Part shown: positions 7,871 to 16,427 of the stretch, piece after piece
Layout: each line of letters opens with the position of its first letter
How positions within the stretch are numbered: the first letter of the stretch is position 1
Assembly (NCBI RefSeq): GCF_031312595.1
Contig: NZ_CP133592.1
Coordinates: 62,001 to 126,000, forward strand
Source: Methanolobus sediminis
GTDB lineage: Archaea; Halobacteriota; Methanosarcinia; Methanosarcinales; Methanosarcinaceae
DNA length: 64,000 bases
Direction: 5' to 3'
The notes under the pieces: generated by a model
The model's input: the letters and a program-made list of their open reading frames with translations, nothing else
Databases searched by the model: none
What the model was told of the DNA's origin: nothing
Position numbers and translations under genes: made by a program

Positions 7871-9379
7871 TCATCTCCTGTTTCCAAATTTGGAAGGTGG
7901 TGATCCACTCTTTTTACCTTGACTAGACTTATTCTGCCTGGAAGAACTACTATTGCTTCCTGAATTGTGGGATTGGACAGATTTTGCCTTCATGCTCCTT
8001 TTTGGCTTGTTACTGCCTGAACCATTTGGTGCAGATTTAGGTGCGGATTTAGGTGCAGATTTTCCGGAGCTGGTGTCATTGCCTGCATTGTTACCCTTGC
8101 CTTGACTGTTGCCACTGCTTTTCCTGCCGCCTTTGTCTTCACCTTTTTTACCTCTTCCCTGGCCTCTTTTATTACCTGGGTTTCCCCCTGGTCTTCCAAA
8201 TTGTCTTGGTGCAGGTTTTGCATCGTCACCTGTGGCATTCATAGCTTTCTCGGAATGGTAGTCATGCTCTGCAACTTCAATTTCCATTCTGATGAGCTTC
8301 TCTATATCACGGAGGAAATCTCGCTCATCAGCAGCACAGAATGAGAATGCTGTTCCGTCGGCTCCTGCTCTTGCTGTACGGCCGATACGGTGGACATAGC
8401 TTTCAGAGATGTTTGGCAGGTCGTAGTTGATTACGTGGGAAATGTCATCAATATCGATTCCACGGGCTGCAATATCCGTTGCCACCAGCACACGAAGCTG
8501 TCCTGACCTGAAGTCCTGAAGAGCTTTTGTCCTGTGTGTCTGGGACTTGTTGCCATGAATTGCATCAGCAGAGATCTTGTTCTTGTTAAGCATCTGGGCG
8601 ACTTTGTTAGCCCTGTGTTTTGTTCTGGTAAATACTAGGACACATTCCAAATGTTTACTTCTGAGGAGCTGAAGTATCAACTCGTTCTTGTCCTCAGAAT
8701 CAACAAAGAATATGAACTGGTCTATGCGCTCTACAGTTGTTGCCTGAGGAGTGACTTCAACTGTTACAGGACTTGTCAGCATTTTCTTTGCAAGCTTTGA
8801 AATATCATGTGACATTGTTGCCGAGAAGAAAAGTGACTGTCTCTTGTATGGCAGCATTTCAACTATTTTATAGACATCTTTGACAAATCCCATGTCAAGC
8901 ATCCTGTCAGCCTCATCAAGCACGAAATACTCGACCTCTGAGAGATTTACATGTCCCTGATCCACAAGGTCAAGTAAGCGTCCGGGTGTTGCTACAAGGG
9001 AATCTACACCCTTTGAAATAGCTTTTACTTGGGGAGCCTGTCCTACGCCTCCAAAAATGACTGCATGTTTGAACTGAGTGTATTTTCCGTATGTTGAAAA
9101 ACTGTCCCCAATCTGCGCTGCAAGTTCCCTTGTTGGTGCCAGTACCAGTACGCGTGGACTTCCCCTTCGTGTCTTTTTGTGAGTACCTGACATGTTGTGC
9201 AGAATTGGTAATATGAATGAAGCGGTTTTGCCAGTACCTGTCTGGGCAATACCTATCATGTCCTTTCCACCAAGAAGATGTGGTATGGACTGCTGCTGTA
9301 TGGGTGTAGGGGTTGTGTACCCTTCCTCTTTTAATGCGCGTTGAAGCGGGTAAATTAGATTAAGATCATCAAATGACAT
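7871..9379 (-). CDS. DEAD-box ATP-dependent RNA helicase with long basic low-complexity tail
   Basis: The core of about 370 residues has the DEAD-box motifs in order: Q-motif (TPIQQQSIPHLL), AQTGTGKTASF, PTRELAAQ, DEAD, SAT, ARGIDI and HRIGRTARAG. Proteins of this group unwind structured RNA, and in cold-adapted methanogens a DEAD-box helicase is cold induced. About 130 further residues are Gly, Ser, Lys, Asn and Gln rich. They include three KSAP units from tandem 12-bp repeats (near 8026-8062) and end in NRR; such tails bind RNA non-specifically. The ATG has a GAGGTT site. The gene is monocistronic, with about 190 bp to the tRNA gene upstream. Confidence 0.93.
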   Translation of the reverse strand: MSFDDLNLIYPLQRALKEEGYTTPTPIQQQSIPHLLGGKDMIGIAQTGTGKTASFILPILHNMSGTHKKTRRGSPRVLVLAPTRELAAQIGDSFSTYGKYTQFKHAVIFGGVGQAPQVKAISKGVDSLVATPGRLLDLVDQGHVNLSEVEYFVLDEADRMLDMGFVKDVYKIVEMLPYKRQSLFFSATMSHDISKLAKKMLTSPVTVEVTPQATTVERIDQFIFFVDSEDKNELILQLLRSKHLECVLVFTRTKHRANKVAQMLNKNKISADAIHGNKSQTHRTKALQDFRSGQLRVLVATDIAARGIDIDDISHVINYDLPNISESYVHRIGRTARAGADGTAFSFCAADERDFLRDIEKLIRMEIEVAEHDYHSEKAMNATGDDAKPAPRQFGRPGGNPGNKRGQGRGKKGEDKGGRKSSGNSQGKGNNAGNDTSSGKSAPKSAPKSAPNGSGSNKPKRSMKAKSVQSHNSGSNSSSSRQNKSSQGKKSGSPPSKFGNRR

Positions 9380-9566
9380 GTGAACCTCGGTTGCATTAAG
9401 TAGAATTAGTGTGCGACATATAGCGTCTGCAATATAAAACTCGTACTATCTGTAAATTTATCGATTATGATTTTATTCTACACAAACGATATCAACAAAG
9501 TTAAACAGTCAAAATCTTAAGAGAAAATGTGAATGTTAACTTCAATAATTTATCTGAAAAATTGTA

Positions 9567-9644
9567 TGGTGCTCCGGCCGGGATTCGAACCCGAGTCTTC
9601 GGCTCGAAAGGCCGGAATGATTGGCCGGACTACACTACCGGAGC
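9567..9644 (-). tRNA. tRNA-Glu (anticodon TTC) with encoded CCA end
   Basis: Read on the minus strand, GCTCCGG pairs with CCGGAGC as a 7-bp acceptor stem. The anticodon loop is CTTTCGA, giving TTC (Glu). The T arm is CTCGGGTTCGAATCCCGG. Discriminator A is followed directly by CCA (9569-9567), so the 3' end is genome-encoded. No intron is visible. Upstream, GGTTTATATA near 9690-9700 is a good TATA box, and a small inverted repeat TCGCTT/AAGCGA (9653-9669) lies between promoter and gene. Confidence 0.93.
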
Positions 9645-9711
9645 ACGTTGATTTCGCTTTAGTGAAGCGACTCCAACATGGCATATATTGTATATAAACC
9701 TTTCGCCTGAA

Positions 9712-10062
9712 TCAACACATTTCACCTGTTTCGGCATTGTCATTGAGATTTTCAACCCATGCAGTAAGCTTTCCACAGGTTTCAGGCTGACATGCATCCC
9801 TGCATCCTGCACAAGGTGAGAACATTTCTCCTGATAACAGGAGATCGAAGCAGGGCTTCTCCTCTTCCTTGACTTTCAGAAGGTAAGTCCTGGCTCCATT
9901 CGAGACAGCCTGCTCACGGGTGATAAGATTATCATCGAGAAGTTTAGAAACGACCCTGGAGCATTTACGACTATCAATCTCAAGCATCTTCCAGAGCTCG
10001 TTCTGGAAAACGCCTTCTTTGCTGTCACGAATAAGATTGTATGCAGTCTCTTCGATACTCAT
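9712..10062 (-). CDS. Winged-helix regulator with C-terminal Cys cluster
   Basis: The first 70 residues look like a MarR/Lrp-type winged helix (GVFQNELWKMLEIDSRKCSRVVSKLLDDNLITRE). The last 50 carry CAGCRDACQPETC, four Cys that could hold a zinc ion or an iron-sulfur cluster, so the protein may sense redox or iron-sulfur status. The ATG at 10062 lies 20 bp after the LSm stop and suits the winged-helix start; the frame stays open through the LSm gene only as an overlap. Two-gene operons of LSm plus such a regulator occur in Methanosarcinales (from memory). The target is unknown. Confidence 0.8.
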   Translation of the reverse strand: MSIEETAYNLIRDSKEGVFQNELWKMLEIDSRKCSRVVSKLLDDNLITREQAVSNGARTYLLKVKEEEKPCFDLLLSGEMFSPCAGCRDACQPETCGKLTAWVENLNDNAETGEMC

Positions 10063-10081
10063 ACTAGTTTCCACTGAGAGT

Positions 10082-10306
10082 TTATTCTTCCATAGGAACA
10101 ACAAGAATGATATTGTTTCCACGCAACACAACTGAACCAAGGGAACGCAGACGCTCACCGTTTGCGACCTCTACAGTATCGACCATATGGAGATTCATAT
10201 AATCGTCTGCACTTTTTAAAGTTCCTTCGAGAAGGTGAAGGTCACCTTTCATCTCTACCTGGACCTTGGATCCAACTAATTTCTGGACTTTCTTACTTGG
10301 GAACAA
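10082..10306 (-). CDS. LSm (Sm-like archaeal) RNA-binding protein
   Basis: The 74-residue protein has the Sm fold: Sm1 (GSKVQVEMKGDLHLLEGTLKSADDYMNLHM) and Sm2 (LGSVVLRGNNIILVV), with the RNA-binding D-x-x-x-N and R-G-N residues in place. Archaeal LSm proteins form heptameric rings that bind U-rich RNA. The start is TTG with GAGAGGA upstream, because no ATG precedes the fold. It is the first gene of a two-gene unit with the winged-helix regulator. Promoter-like TTTATATATC and TTTTATATC lie near 10410-10450. Confidence 0.92.
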   Translation of the reverse strand: MFPSKKVQKLVGSKVQVEMKGDLHLLEGTLKSADDYMNLHMVDTVEVANGERLRSLGSVVLRGNNIILVVPMEE

Positions 10307-10846
10307 AATTAATCCTCTCTTTCATTTAGAATTTCAGGAATATATGGTATTTCGCATCTTAATTTAATGCAAATATGCCAGATTTATCACTGACTTTCTC
10401 CATATGAAATCTTTAGATATAAAAGAGTGTTCCTATGATATATAAACAACATCGTATTAACCTTCAGGAAACATCAAACCTGGAGAAAAAAATGTGTTGG
10501 TCCATTTATTCTATTTAAAATTATCTACATATCAATTGATTTATTACTTGATTTTTCAAAACTGATCTGTAATCAGCAATAAAAACAAATGCCTGATCAA
10601 GAAGTTTAATATGTGCATTCTTTACAGAGCAAATATTATAAGCAACCGAAGATTCCATTTAAAATAGATTTAAGATATAATCTTGATAATGGAATTTGGT
10701 AAGTTACGGTTAACGGCGTGAACATATATTTAAAATTTAAAACCAAGCCGAGAGTAATTGCATTCAACTGGCAAAGCATTTCCCCCAAGCCAAATGAGGA
10801 CCAAAATTTTATACTAGCAAAGCAAAACAATAAAAGGGAAATTACA
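10307..10846. other. Divergent intergenic region between LSm and the first Msr-type regulator
   Basis: About 540 bp without a convincing gene. On the minus strand it holds TATA boxes for the LSm unit near 10410-10450. On the plus strand, AAAATTTTATACTAG at about 10803-10817 is a candidate TATA box close to the regulator start. A frame open upstream of the regulator from 10718 carries no family sequence and is treated as leader. Confidence 0.5.
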
Positions 10847-11629
10847 ATGAAAGCCGAATTGATAAGTACGGTGTTCCTATCGGAAAAGAGAAAAAACACT
10901 CTCCTGATGTTAATGGACGGTCCAGCTACAGTCGATGAGATAAAAGATTCTCTTACAGGAACCACCAGTGCAATTATGGCTCAGGTAAAGATCCTTTATG
11001 AACAGGGGCTCATTGAGCAAAAAGAAGGAAAATACATGTTAACATGTATTGGAAAAATAGTAATGAAAAAAATAAAGCCCCTTATAGAGACACTTAATGT
11101 TGTAGAGGAGAACAAAGACTATTGGGACAGCAAAAATCTGAGTGCTATTCCTGAATTTTTACTCGATAGAATTGGAGATCTAGGAGAGGTAATGATCCAT
11201 GAACCGGATTTGAATCACCTTTTTGAACCACCAAAGGCTTTGCTCACAAGTCTCAAACAGACTGAGAACGTCTGTACTTTTTATTCATATTTCTGTCCCA
11301 CATGTCCCTATAATTATTCAGAGCTGGCAAATAAAGGAGTGAATTATAATCTTATTCTTACAAGACCTGTCTATGAAAGATTAAGGGATGAATATAAAGA
11401 GCAGCATGATGCAATGATGAATTCAGAAAACTCTAATATGTATATATGTGATGATGACTCTGTGAAACTGGGAGCTCTTTCCGTTACGGATGACATTATG
11501 CTCATTGCTTTTTTCAATAAGGACGGGATATTTGATCACAAAAAAGTTCTCAGTTTTGAGGAAAGCGCACGCAAATGGGGTATGGACCTCTTCCAGTATT
11601 ACAAGGAAAGATCTGAAAAAGTCAATTGA
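10847..11629 (+). CDS. FilR1-domain (Msr-type) methylotrophy regulator 1
   Basis: The 260-residue protein has an N-terminal winged helix (about residues 10-70, EIKDSLTGTTSAIMAQVKIL) and a FilR1/DUF1724-type effector domain containing the CPTCPYNY cysteine pair and NLILTRPVYERLRDEY. In Methanosarcina, proteins of this type (MsrA-G) control methyltransferase operons. The ATG is preceded by AAAGGGAAA, and the paralogue at 35675 starts at the same residue (MK-x-ELISTVFLSEKRK). It is the nearest gene upstream of the methyltransferase/radical-SAM cluster, with the conserved two-block element between them, so that cluster is its likely target. The CxxC could sense redox or bind metal. Confidence 0.9.
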   Translation: MKAELISTVFLSEKRKNTLLMLMDGPATVDEIKDSLTGTTSAIMAQVKILYEQGLIEQKEGKYMLTCIGKIVMKKIKPLIETLNVVEENKDYWDSKNLSAIPEFLLDRIGDLGEVMIHEPDLNHLFEPPKALLTSLKQTENVCTFYSYFCPTCPYNYSELANKGVNYNLILTRPVYERLRDEYKEQHDAMMNSENSNMYICDDDSVKLGALSVTDDIMLIAFFNKDGIFDHKKVLSFEESARKWGMDLFQYYKERSEKVN

Positions 11630-11743
11630 TCCCTGAAAAACATAATTCTTTTTTGACTCAGGATTTTCAATAATTCCAGTAATCTGGAAAACTCTTTTTT
11701 CTGGTTTATTTTCTGATCAGTTCAATTCTTCCGGACAGATGAT

Positions 11744-11881
11744 TTAATTCATGGTCTTGATATTATCAAAGGTCTTCTTTTTTTCTTCATTACAGTTTTC
11801 CTGCATGGTATCATTCAGGATTACATCTTCTGCTATAACCATTCTTTGAACATTTGATGCTGCATTGATAATAATATGCAT
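11744..11881 (-). CDS. Possible 45-residue protein divergent from the methyltransferase cluster
   Basis: An ATG frame (starting MHIIINAASNVQRMVIAED, ending TFDNIKTMN) runs opposite to the methyltransferase genes, with TTTATAAT about 30 nt and GAGGT about 11 nt before the ATG. Matching sequence occurs in the other two copies of the two-block element, encoding IIN-x-A-x-x-x-x-Q-x-M and FD-x-x-x-SMN, but with frame breaks. It may be a small protein decayed at the other sites, or a non-coding element that happens to be open here. The non-coding reading is favoured. Confidence 0.25.
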   Translation of the reverse strand: MHIIINAASNVQRMVIAEDVILNDTMQENCNEEKKKTFDNIKTMN

Positions 11882-11915
11882 GTTGATTAATTACCTCGAG
11901 TTATTATAAATATTT
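11747..11915 (+). promoter_or_regulatory. Two-block regulatory element, copy 1 (methyltransferase/radical-SAM cluster)
   Basis: The distal block starts ATTCATGGTCTTGATATT (11747-11772) and contains the dyad TTGATATTATCAA. The proximal block is GTTGATTAATTACCTCGAG running into TTATTATAAATATT (11882-11915), whose end is a TATA box. The block-to-block distance (first base of ATTCATG to first base of GATTAATTAC) is 138 bp, against 137 and 138 bp in the other two copies. Transcription should start near 11935-11940, giving a leader of about 130 nt before the methyltransferase ATG. The spacing and the match upstream of two other methylotrophy genes suggest a shared regulator, probably an Msr protein. 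Confidence 0.65.
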
Positions 11916-12064
11916 CCAGACTGCTACTTATTTATGGTCAGGAATTACGGCTTGAATTAGTCTTCCCGGCCTGAAACAATTACTTACCACATAGATAGCA
12001 GGGACTGGAGAATATAACATCCTCCATTTCTGCTAGATAAAATAAGAACATAGGTGATCAAATC

Positions 12065-13177
12065 ATGCCAGCAAAAGACTATGCACCAATAGATGAAAAT
12101 TGGCTAGAAAATGCAGGAAGTTTATGGACAACACCTTGGGTTGACAAACCATCTGAAAGAGTTATCGTAGACCCGATCATTTTGTCCCATGCTGCAAGTC
12201 TGTTTAGAAAAAATGCGGGATATTTTTACCAGAACCCAGATGAAGCGATAAGGATGGTGTGCCATGCCTGTGAACTCTATGATGTCACTCCGGTAGGACA
12301 CTACCTGTATGCCGATTATTGGGGACAGGACTATGGAGCGGAGATCAAGATACAGACCAATTCCCCACCGGGTATTACCAAGCGTCCAATAAAGACCGCT
12401 GAAGATGTTGACAACTTCGAAGTACTGGATAGTGATGAACTTGCTAAAGGTCCAACCCTTACAACACACTACAAGGCACTGGACACATGTAAAGAGGAAT
12501 TCCCTCACATGTTCGCTCCTATCACTCAGCTTGGAGGAACAATGGAAGTTGCAACCAACTGGGCTGCGATTGAAGATGTATTCATGTGGATGATAACGGA
12601 ACCGGAGGTAGTCGATAAGCTCTGTCAGAAGGCAGGAGACCACATGGTGAGTGCCTGTAAGGCCACTTCTGAGAGATACGGTGCAAACGTAATGATCACC
12701 GGTTCGGTTATCGCCAGCGGTGATCTCATGGACACAGAACAGATCAAGAGGTTCAGTTTCCAGCCGGTTTCCCGCGCTGTAAGGAAAGTCCTGAATGCAG
12801 GAGCAGGGCCAGGTATCTACTACCATCTTTGTGGAAACCACACTGATGACTATCAGATGTGGAAGAACGCTCCAATGAGTCCATTCACCATCGTACAGAT
12901 TGGATATGACGGACAGAACATCTTCCCAACAACCAAGCTCGTAGAAGCCTTTGGTGACAGATGTACCTGTTTCGGTACGGTCGATACAAAACTAATAGAC
13001 CGTGGAACACCTGCACAGGTCTATGAACAGGCAAAGGAGCAGGTCATTGCCGGAAAGGACAGTCCGAGAGGATTCATCCTGGGAACTGCCTGTGAATGTC
13101 CGACCAATGCACCGCCTGTGAATGTCCATGCACTCGTAAAGGCCGCAAAAGACCACGGAAAGTATGAGAAGTTCTAA
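12065..13177 (+). CDS. UroD-fold corrinoid-type methyltransferase (MtaA/CmuA-like, substrate unknown)
   Basis: The 370-residue protein belongs to the uroporphyrinogen-decarboxylase fold family that includes MtaA, MtbA and CmuA, zinc enzymes that move methyl groups between corrinoids and thiols. The candidate zinc ligands are present: YYHLCGNHT near residue 258 (H-x-C) and [12 protein letters not shown] near residue 348. It is clearly distinct from the mtbA-like gene at 30414: longer, with a different N-terminus and no LARAL start. Homology does not tell whether it acts on CoM, a pterin or another acceptor. The ATG has an AGGTGATC site. It is the first gene of a five-gene run, 46 bp before the next ATG, and lies downstream of the two-block element. 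Confidence 0.8.
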   Translation: MPAKDYAPIDENWLENAGSLWTTPWVDKPSERVIVDPIILSHAASLFRKNAGYFYQNPDEAIRMVCHACELYDVTPVGHYLYADYWGQDYGAEIKIQTNSPPGITKRPIKTAEDVDNFEVLDSDELAKGPTLTTHYKALDTCKEEFPHMFAPITQLGGTMEVATNWAAIEDVFMWMITEPEVVDKLCQKAGDHMVSACKATSERYGANVMITGSVIASGDLMDTEQIKRFSFQPVSRAVRKVLNAGAGPGIYYHLCGNHTDDYQMWKNAPMSPFTIVQIGYDGQNIFPTTKLVEAFGDRCTCFGTVDTKLIDRGTPAQVYEQAKEQVIAGKDSPRGFILGTACECPTNAPPVNVHALVKAAKDHGKYEKF

Positions 13178-13223
13178 GGAAAGGAGAGACAACAACATAA
13201 ATAAAATTCAAGGAGTGTTTCAC

Positions 13224-13682
13224 ATGGATATCACAATAACTGAAGAACTTAACAACACACTGAAGGACAACGGCTTCAAAGAGGCAGAGATCAAGGAACT
13301 GATAGCCAACGCGGAATCCAGCGGTCAGAAGCTCAAAGCCAGAGATGGAGATATATCCATTGCAAAGGGCGGGGCAGACAACCTGACTGTCTATGCTGTA
13401 TACTCACCTTCCGAGCTTTTAGATGTGTATGCCCACAAAATGAACATTATCGGTCTCACAGGAGGCGAACTCAACGAGATCGACTATGATGATGCAAGTA
13501 ACTGGGCATGTGCAAAATGTGGTGAGATTGCACTGGAAAGGAACGTAGATATGACATACATGGGTGTTACAAGACCCGGACCGGGGCTTGTATGTCCGAA
13601 ATGCAATGAATTCTACGTTTCAGATGGTGTTGCAAGGACCCTGAAGACCGCAGAAGCAATTCTGGAAGAAAAGAGAGCTTAA
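13224..13682 (+). CDS. Rubredoxin-like domain protein of the DVU_1557/TrsR type
   Basis: The 152-residue protein has an N-terminal helical and beta region to about residue 85. It ends in a two-knuckle metal site, CAKCGEIALE ... GLVCPKCNEFYVSDG, with the diagnostic VTRPGPGLVCPKC stretch. Proteins with this C-terminal pattern are annotated in bacteria as DVU_1557-family redox proteins and sit beside TrsS radical SAM proteins (family names from memory). A role as electron carrier or zinc-binding partner of the next gene is inferred. The ATG at 13224 is preceded by AAGGAG; an in-frame upstream ATG inside the preceding gene is rejected. Confidence 0.75.
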   Translation: MDITITEELNNTLKDNGFKEAEIKELIANAESSGQKLKARDGDISIAKGGADNLTVYAVYSPSELLDVYAHKMNIIGLTGGELNEIDYDDASNWACAKCGEIALERNVDMTYMGVTRPGPGLVCPKCNEFYVSDGVARTLKTAEAILEEKRA

Positions 13683-13734
13683 GCAAATCTCAGAATCACT
13701 GAGATCTAAATATACCACCTTTGAGAGGGATAAC

Positions 13735-15198
13735 ATGGAACAAATAGGAACGGTCCAGAGTCTGTGTCCGCAGTGCCTTGCTAAAATTGAAGGCATCAAG
13801 TATGTAGAGGACGGCAAGGTCTACATAATGAAGAACTGTGCCGACCACGGCAATTTCATTAACCTTGTCTCTGAAGATGTGAACCATTATCGTCAGATGG
13901 AGGAATGTTTTGATGTGGACAGGGCGAAAGCCAGGGAACCTCTGACAGAAACACAGCGTGGCTGTCCCTTTGATTGCGGCCTGTGTCCCTCTCATAAACA
14001 GGATACGTGCCTGGCAGTGGTCGAGGTCACTGACAGGTGCAATATGAAATGTACATATTGTTTTGCCAACTCATCAATGGACGAAAGTCTTGACCCTGAC
14101 ATGGATACAATCAGGCTGATGTTCGAGACGGTTAAGAAATGCCAGAATGAACCTACCTGTATACAGATATCAGGAGGCGAACCTACCATCAGAAACGACC
14201 TTCCGGAAATAATCAGGATGGGAAAGGAAATTGGCATAAATCACATTGAACTGAACACCAACGGAATCAGGATAGCCAGCGACCAGAATTATTTTGATAA
14301 AATTGCAGCCGCAGGAGTGGATGCCATCTACCTAGGATTCGACGGTGTATCGGATGATATATACATGCAGAGGACCGGAAGGAAGATGCTTGACGTAAAG
14401 ACCGAGGTCATAAACAGGTGTGAGAAAGCCGGTATCGGTGTTGTTCTGGTACCGCTGGTTGCAAAGGGATACAATCTGCATGAAGTTGGCAGTATCATAG
14501 ATTTCGCTGCAAGCAGAGTTCCGGCGGTCAGGGGTGTGCATTTCCAGCCGGTGTTCCACTCTGGAAGATCACCATCGGATATGAAGGACAAGGTAACCAT
14601 ACTGGAACTGCTTCGGGAAATTGAAAAGCAGACCAATGGACAGCTCAAGGTCAGCAACTTTACACCGGCTCTTATGCCACATGCACATTGCGGTGCCACA
14701 TGTCTCACATTGATAGACAACGGCGGATTCCTGCCACTGACCAATGCTTCAATGGGTGCTGTCAAGTCAGCATCGGATGTTGCAAGCAAAACCAAGAAGT
14801 CTATTATGGGCAGGTGGAAGGGTCTTGAAAAGGATTCAACTTCAACTTCCAAGTCATCATGTGGTGACCTGCTGATAAAAAGCTCATGCTGTGAAAAGCC
14901 TCTGAGCAGCATAACCGTGAAGGGATCATGTTGCGAGAAACCGCTTATCGATATCCTTCCGAAGAACTCAGGTTCCGGTAAGGATAAGAGCGGAGGATGG
15001 GCTGATTTCATTGAGATGAGCAAGAACAATTATCTTACTATCTCAACAATGGCATTCCAGGACGCCTGGTCATATGAACAGGACCGTGTGGAAAACTGCT
15101 GCATACATGTTGTTACACGTGACGGGCGTTTTGTCCCGTTCTGTAATTACAATATGAGTGACTGCAACGGGAATACTCTTTACAGGAATGCACGATAA
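13735..15198 (+). CDS. Radical SAM protein of the TrsS / MJ0619-like group
   Basis: The protein has 487 residues. An N-terminal zinc-like module (CPQCLAKIEG, then MKNCADHGNF) is followed by RGCPFDCGLCPSHKQDTC, the radical SAM cluster motif CNMKCTYC (C-x3-C-x2-C, about residue 100), ISGGEPTIR, LNTNGIRIA and GVHFQPVFHSGR. A CGATCLTLI segment follows, then a Ser/Cys-rich insert. The module order matches TrsS proteins and the MJ0619/Tes-like enzymes that alkylate unactivated carbons. The substrate is unknown. Residues about 375-425 hold two KxSCCEKPL repeats plus SSC, an unusual Cys-rich stretch. Ribosome site GAGAGGGA. It probably acts with the rubredoxin-like protein and CoA ligase beside it. 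Confidence 0.82.
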   Translation: MEQIGTVQSLCPQCLAKIEGIKYVEDGKVYIMKNCADHGNFINLVSEDVNHYRQMEECFDVDRAKAREPLTETQRGCPFDCGLCPSHKQDTCLAVVEVTDRCNMKCTYCFANSSMDESLDPDMDTIRLMFETVKKCQNEPTCIQISGGEPTIRNDLPEIIRMGKEIGINHIELNTNGIRIASDQNYFDKIAAAGVDAIYLGFDGVSDDIYMQRTGRKMLDVKTEVINRCEKAGIGVVLVPLVAKGYNLHEVGSIIDFAASRVPAVRGVHFQPVFHSGRSPSDMKDKVTILELLREIEKQTNGQLKVSNFTPALMPHAHCGATCLTLIDNGGFLPLTNASMGAVKSASDVASKTKKSIMGRWKGLEKDSTSTSKSSCGDLLIKSSCCEKPLSSITVKGSCCEKPLIDILPKNSGSGKDKSGGWADFIEMSKNNYLTISTMAFQDAWSYEQDRVENCCIHVVTRDGRFVPFCNYNMSDCNGNTLYRNAR

Positions 15199-15287
15199 TT
15201 CTATTTCATTTTCAAAATTTCATTTTATCCGGTTATTTTAGTTCGGGCAAATGACCGCATGGTCTGAAATTGTACAGGAGGAAGAAA

Positions 15288-16427
15288 ATGAGTCTTCAGA
15301 CAAAAATAAAGACATCTGTTCGCATGAACGTGGCAAAAAGAAAGCTTGATTCCAGAAAAATAAAGGCCCAGCACGGAAACCCGCTTGAACAGTGGGGACT
15401 TGCAAAAATAAGGAACGACATCAAAAGTAACAAGGTACTGAGCAATCACTTCAGCGGCGTTGAGCTTGACAGGGAAGCTATCAAAGAGTACAAGCTTATC
15501 AAGTTCAGGGAAGTTCTTGGTTACGTACTGGAGAACAGTCCCTATTATCAGGATCTTTATGCAAATGCAGGCATCGATGTTTCCACGTTCAGAAGTTATG
15601 AGGACCTGGAAAAACTACCGCTTACGGAGCAGGAAGACCTTGCGAACAAACCATATCACTTCCTTTGTGTCCCGAGAAAAGACATAATCCGTGAATTCAC
15701 AAGTTCCGGGACAACAAATATGCTGAAAAGAATGGCATATACTCAGGATGAGCTGCTGGAGATCGTGGATTCCGTGATATCCGGTCTGAAGATGGCAGGC
15801 ATGGATTCAAAGGATGATGTTTTGCAGATAATGTACCCCACAATCACAGCAACATGGGACCCGGGACTTGTTCTGAGTAAGGCATGTGCTCTTGGAGGTT
15901 TTAATTCCGTTATTGAGGATTCACTTGATGCCAGAGAGCAGATCAGGACTATGAAAGAATCCGGTACAACCTTTATTATCGGGACATCATCTTTCCTCTA
16001 TAATCTTTCAATGCAGGCACATGAACTTATAGAACCAGGTGAACTTGGGATCAAGAGAATCATCTGTTCATCAGAACCCCTCACGGAGACCATGCGGGAA
16101 ATGATCGAGAGCGTATGGGGCTGTAAGACTCTGCGTCAATGGGGAATGACAGAGCTTGGTCTTGCAAATGCTATCGAGTGTGAACATCAGGATGGCTTTC
16201 ACCTTAACAACCCTGATTTCCTTGTTGAGGTTATCGACCCGAAGACAGGGAAGGTGCTGCCTGCTGGTGAAAAAGGCGAGCTGGTGGTCACCACCCTGAG
16301 AAGAAAATGTATGCCTCTTATACGATACAGGACTCGGGATATCACTTCAATTATCGATGAAACATGTATGTGTGGGGCCTGTCTGGACCAGAGGATCGGC
16401 GATATAGAGCGGTGGACCGGTGAATGA
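15288..16427 (+). CDS. Truncated phenylacetate-CoA-ligase-like AMP-forming enzyme (DVU_1553 type)
   Basis: The 379-residue adenylate-forming enzyme has TSSGTTNMLKRMAYT (ATP/phosphate loop), QWGMTELGLANAIEC and YRTRDITSII, and ends with the Cys-containing segment ETCMCGACLDQRIGDIERW. The C-terminal lid domain normal in PaaK-type ligases (usually about 430 residues in all) is mostly missing, as in DVU_1553-family ligases found beside TrsS genes (from memory). The acid it activates is unknown. The ATG is chosen for the AGGAGGAA site; the frame is open a little further up. Its stop overlaps the aquaporin start as ATGA, so the two are coupled. Confidence 0.78.
   Translation: MSLQTKIKTSVRMNVAKRKLDSRKIKAQHGNPLEQWGLAKIRNDIKSNKVLSNHFSGVELDREAIKEYKLIKFREVLGYVLENSPYYQDLYANAGIDVSTFRSYEDLEKLPLTEQEDLANKPYHFLCVPRKDIIREFTSSGTTNMLKRMAYTQDELLEIVDSVISGLKMAGMDSKDDVLQIMYPTITATWDPGLVLSKACALGGFNSVIEDSLDAREQIRTMKESGTTFIIGTSSFLYNLSMQAHELIEPGELGIKRIICSSEPLTETMREMIESVWGCKTLRQWGMTELGLANAIECEHQDGFHLNNPDFLVEVIDPKTGKVLPAGEKGELVVTTLRRKCMPLIRYRTRDITSIIDETCMCGACLDQRIGDIERWTGE

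Noticed and set aside
10718..10846. N-terminal extension of the first Msr-type regulator
   Set aside because: The paralogue starts at the equivalent of ATG 10847, which also has a ribosome site.
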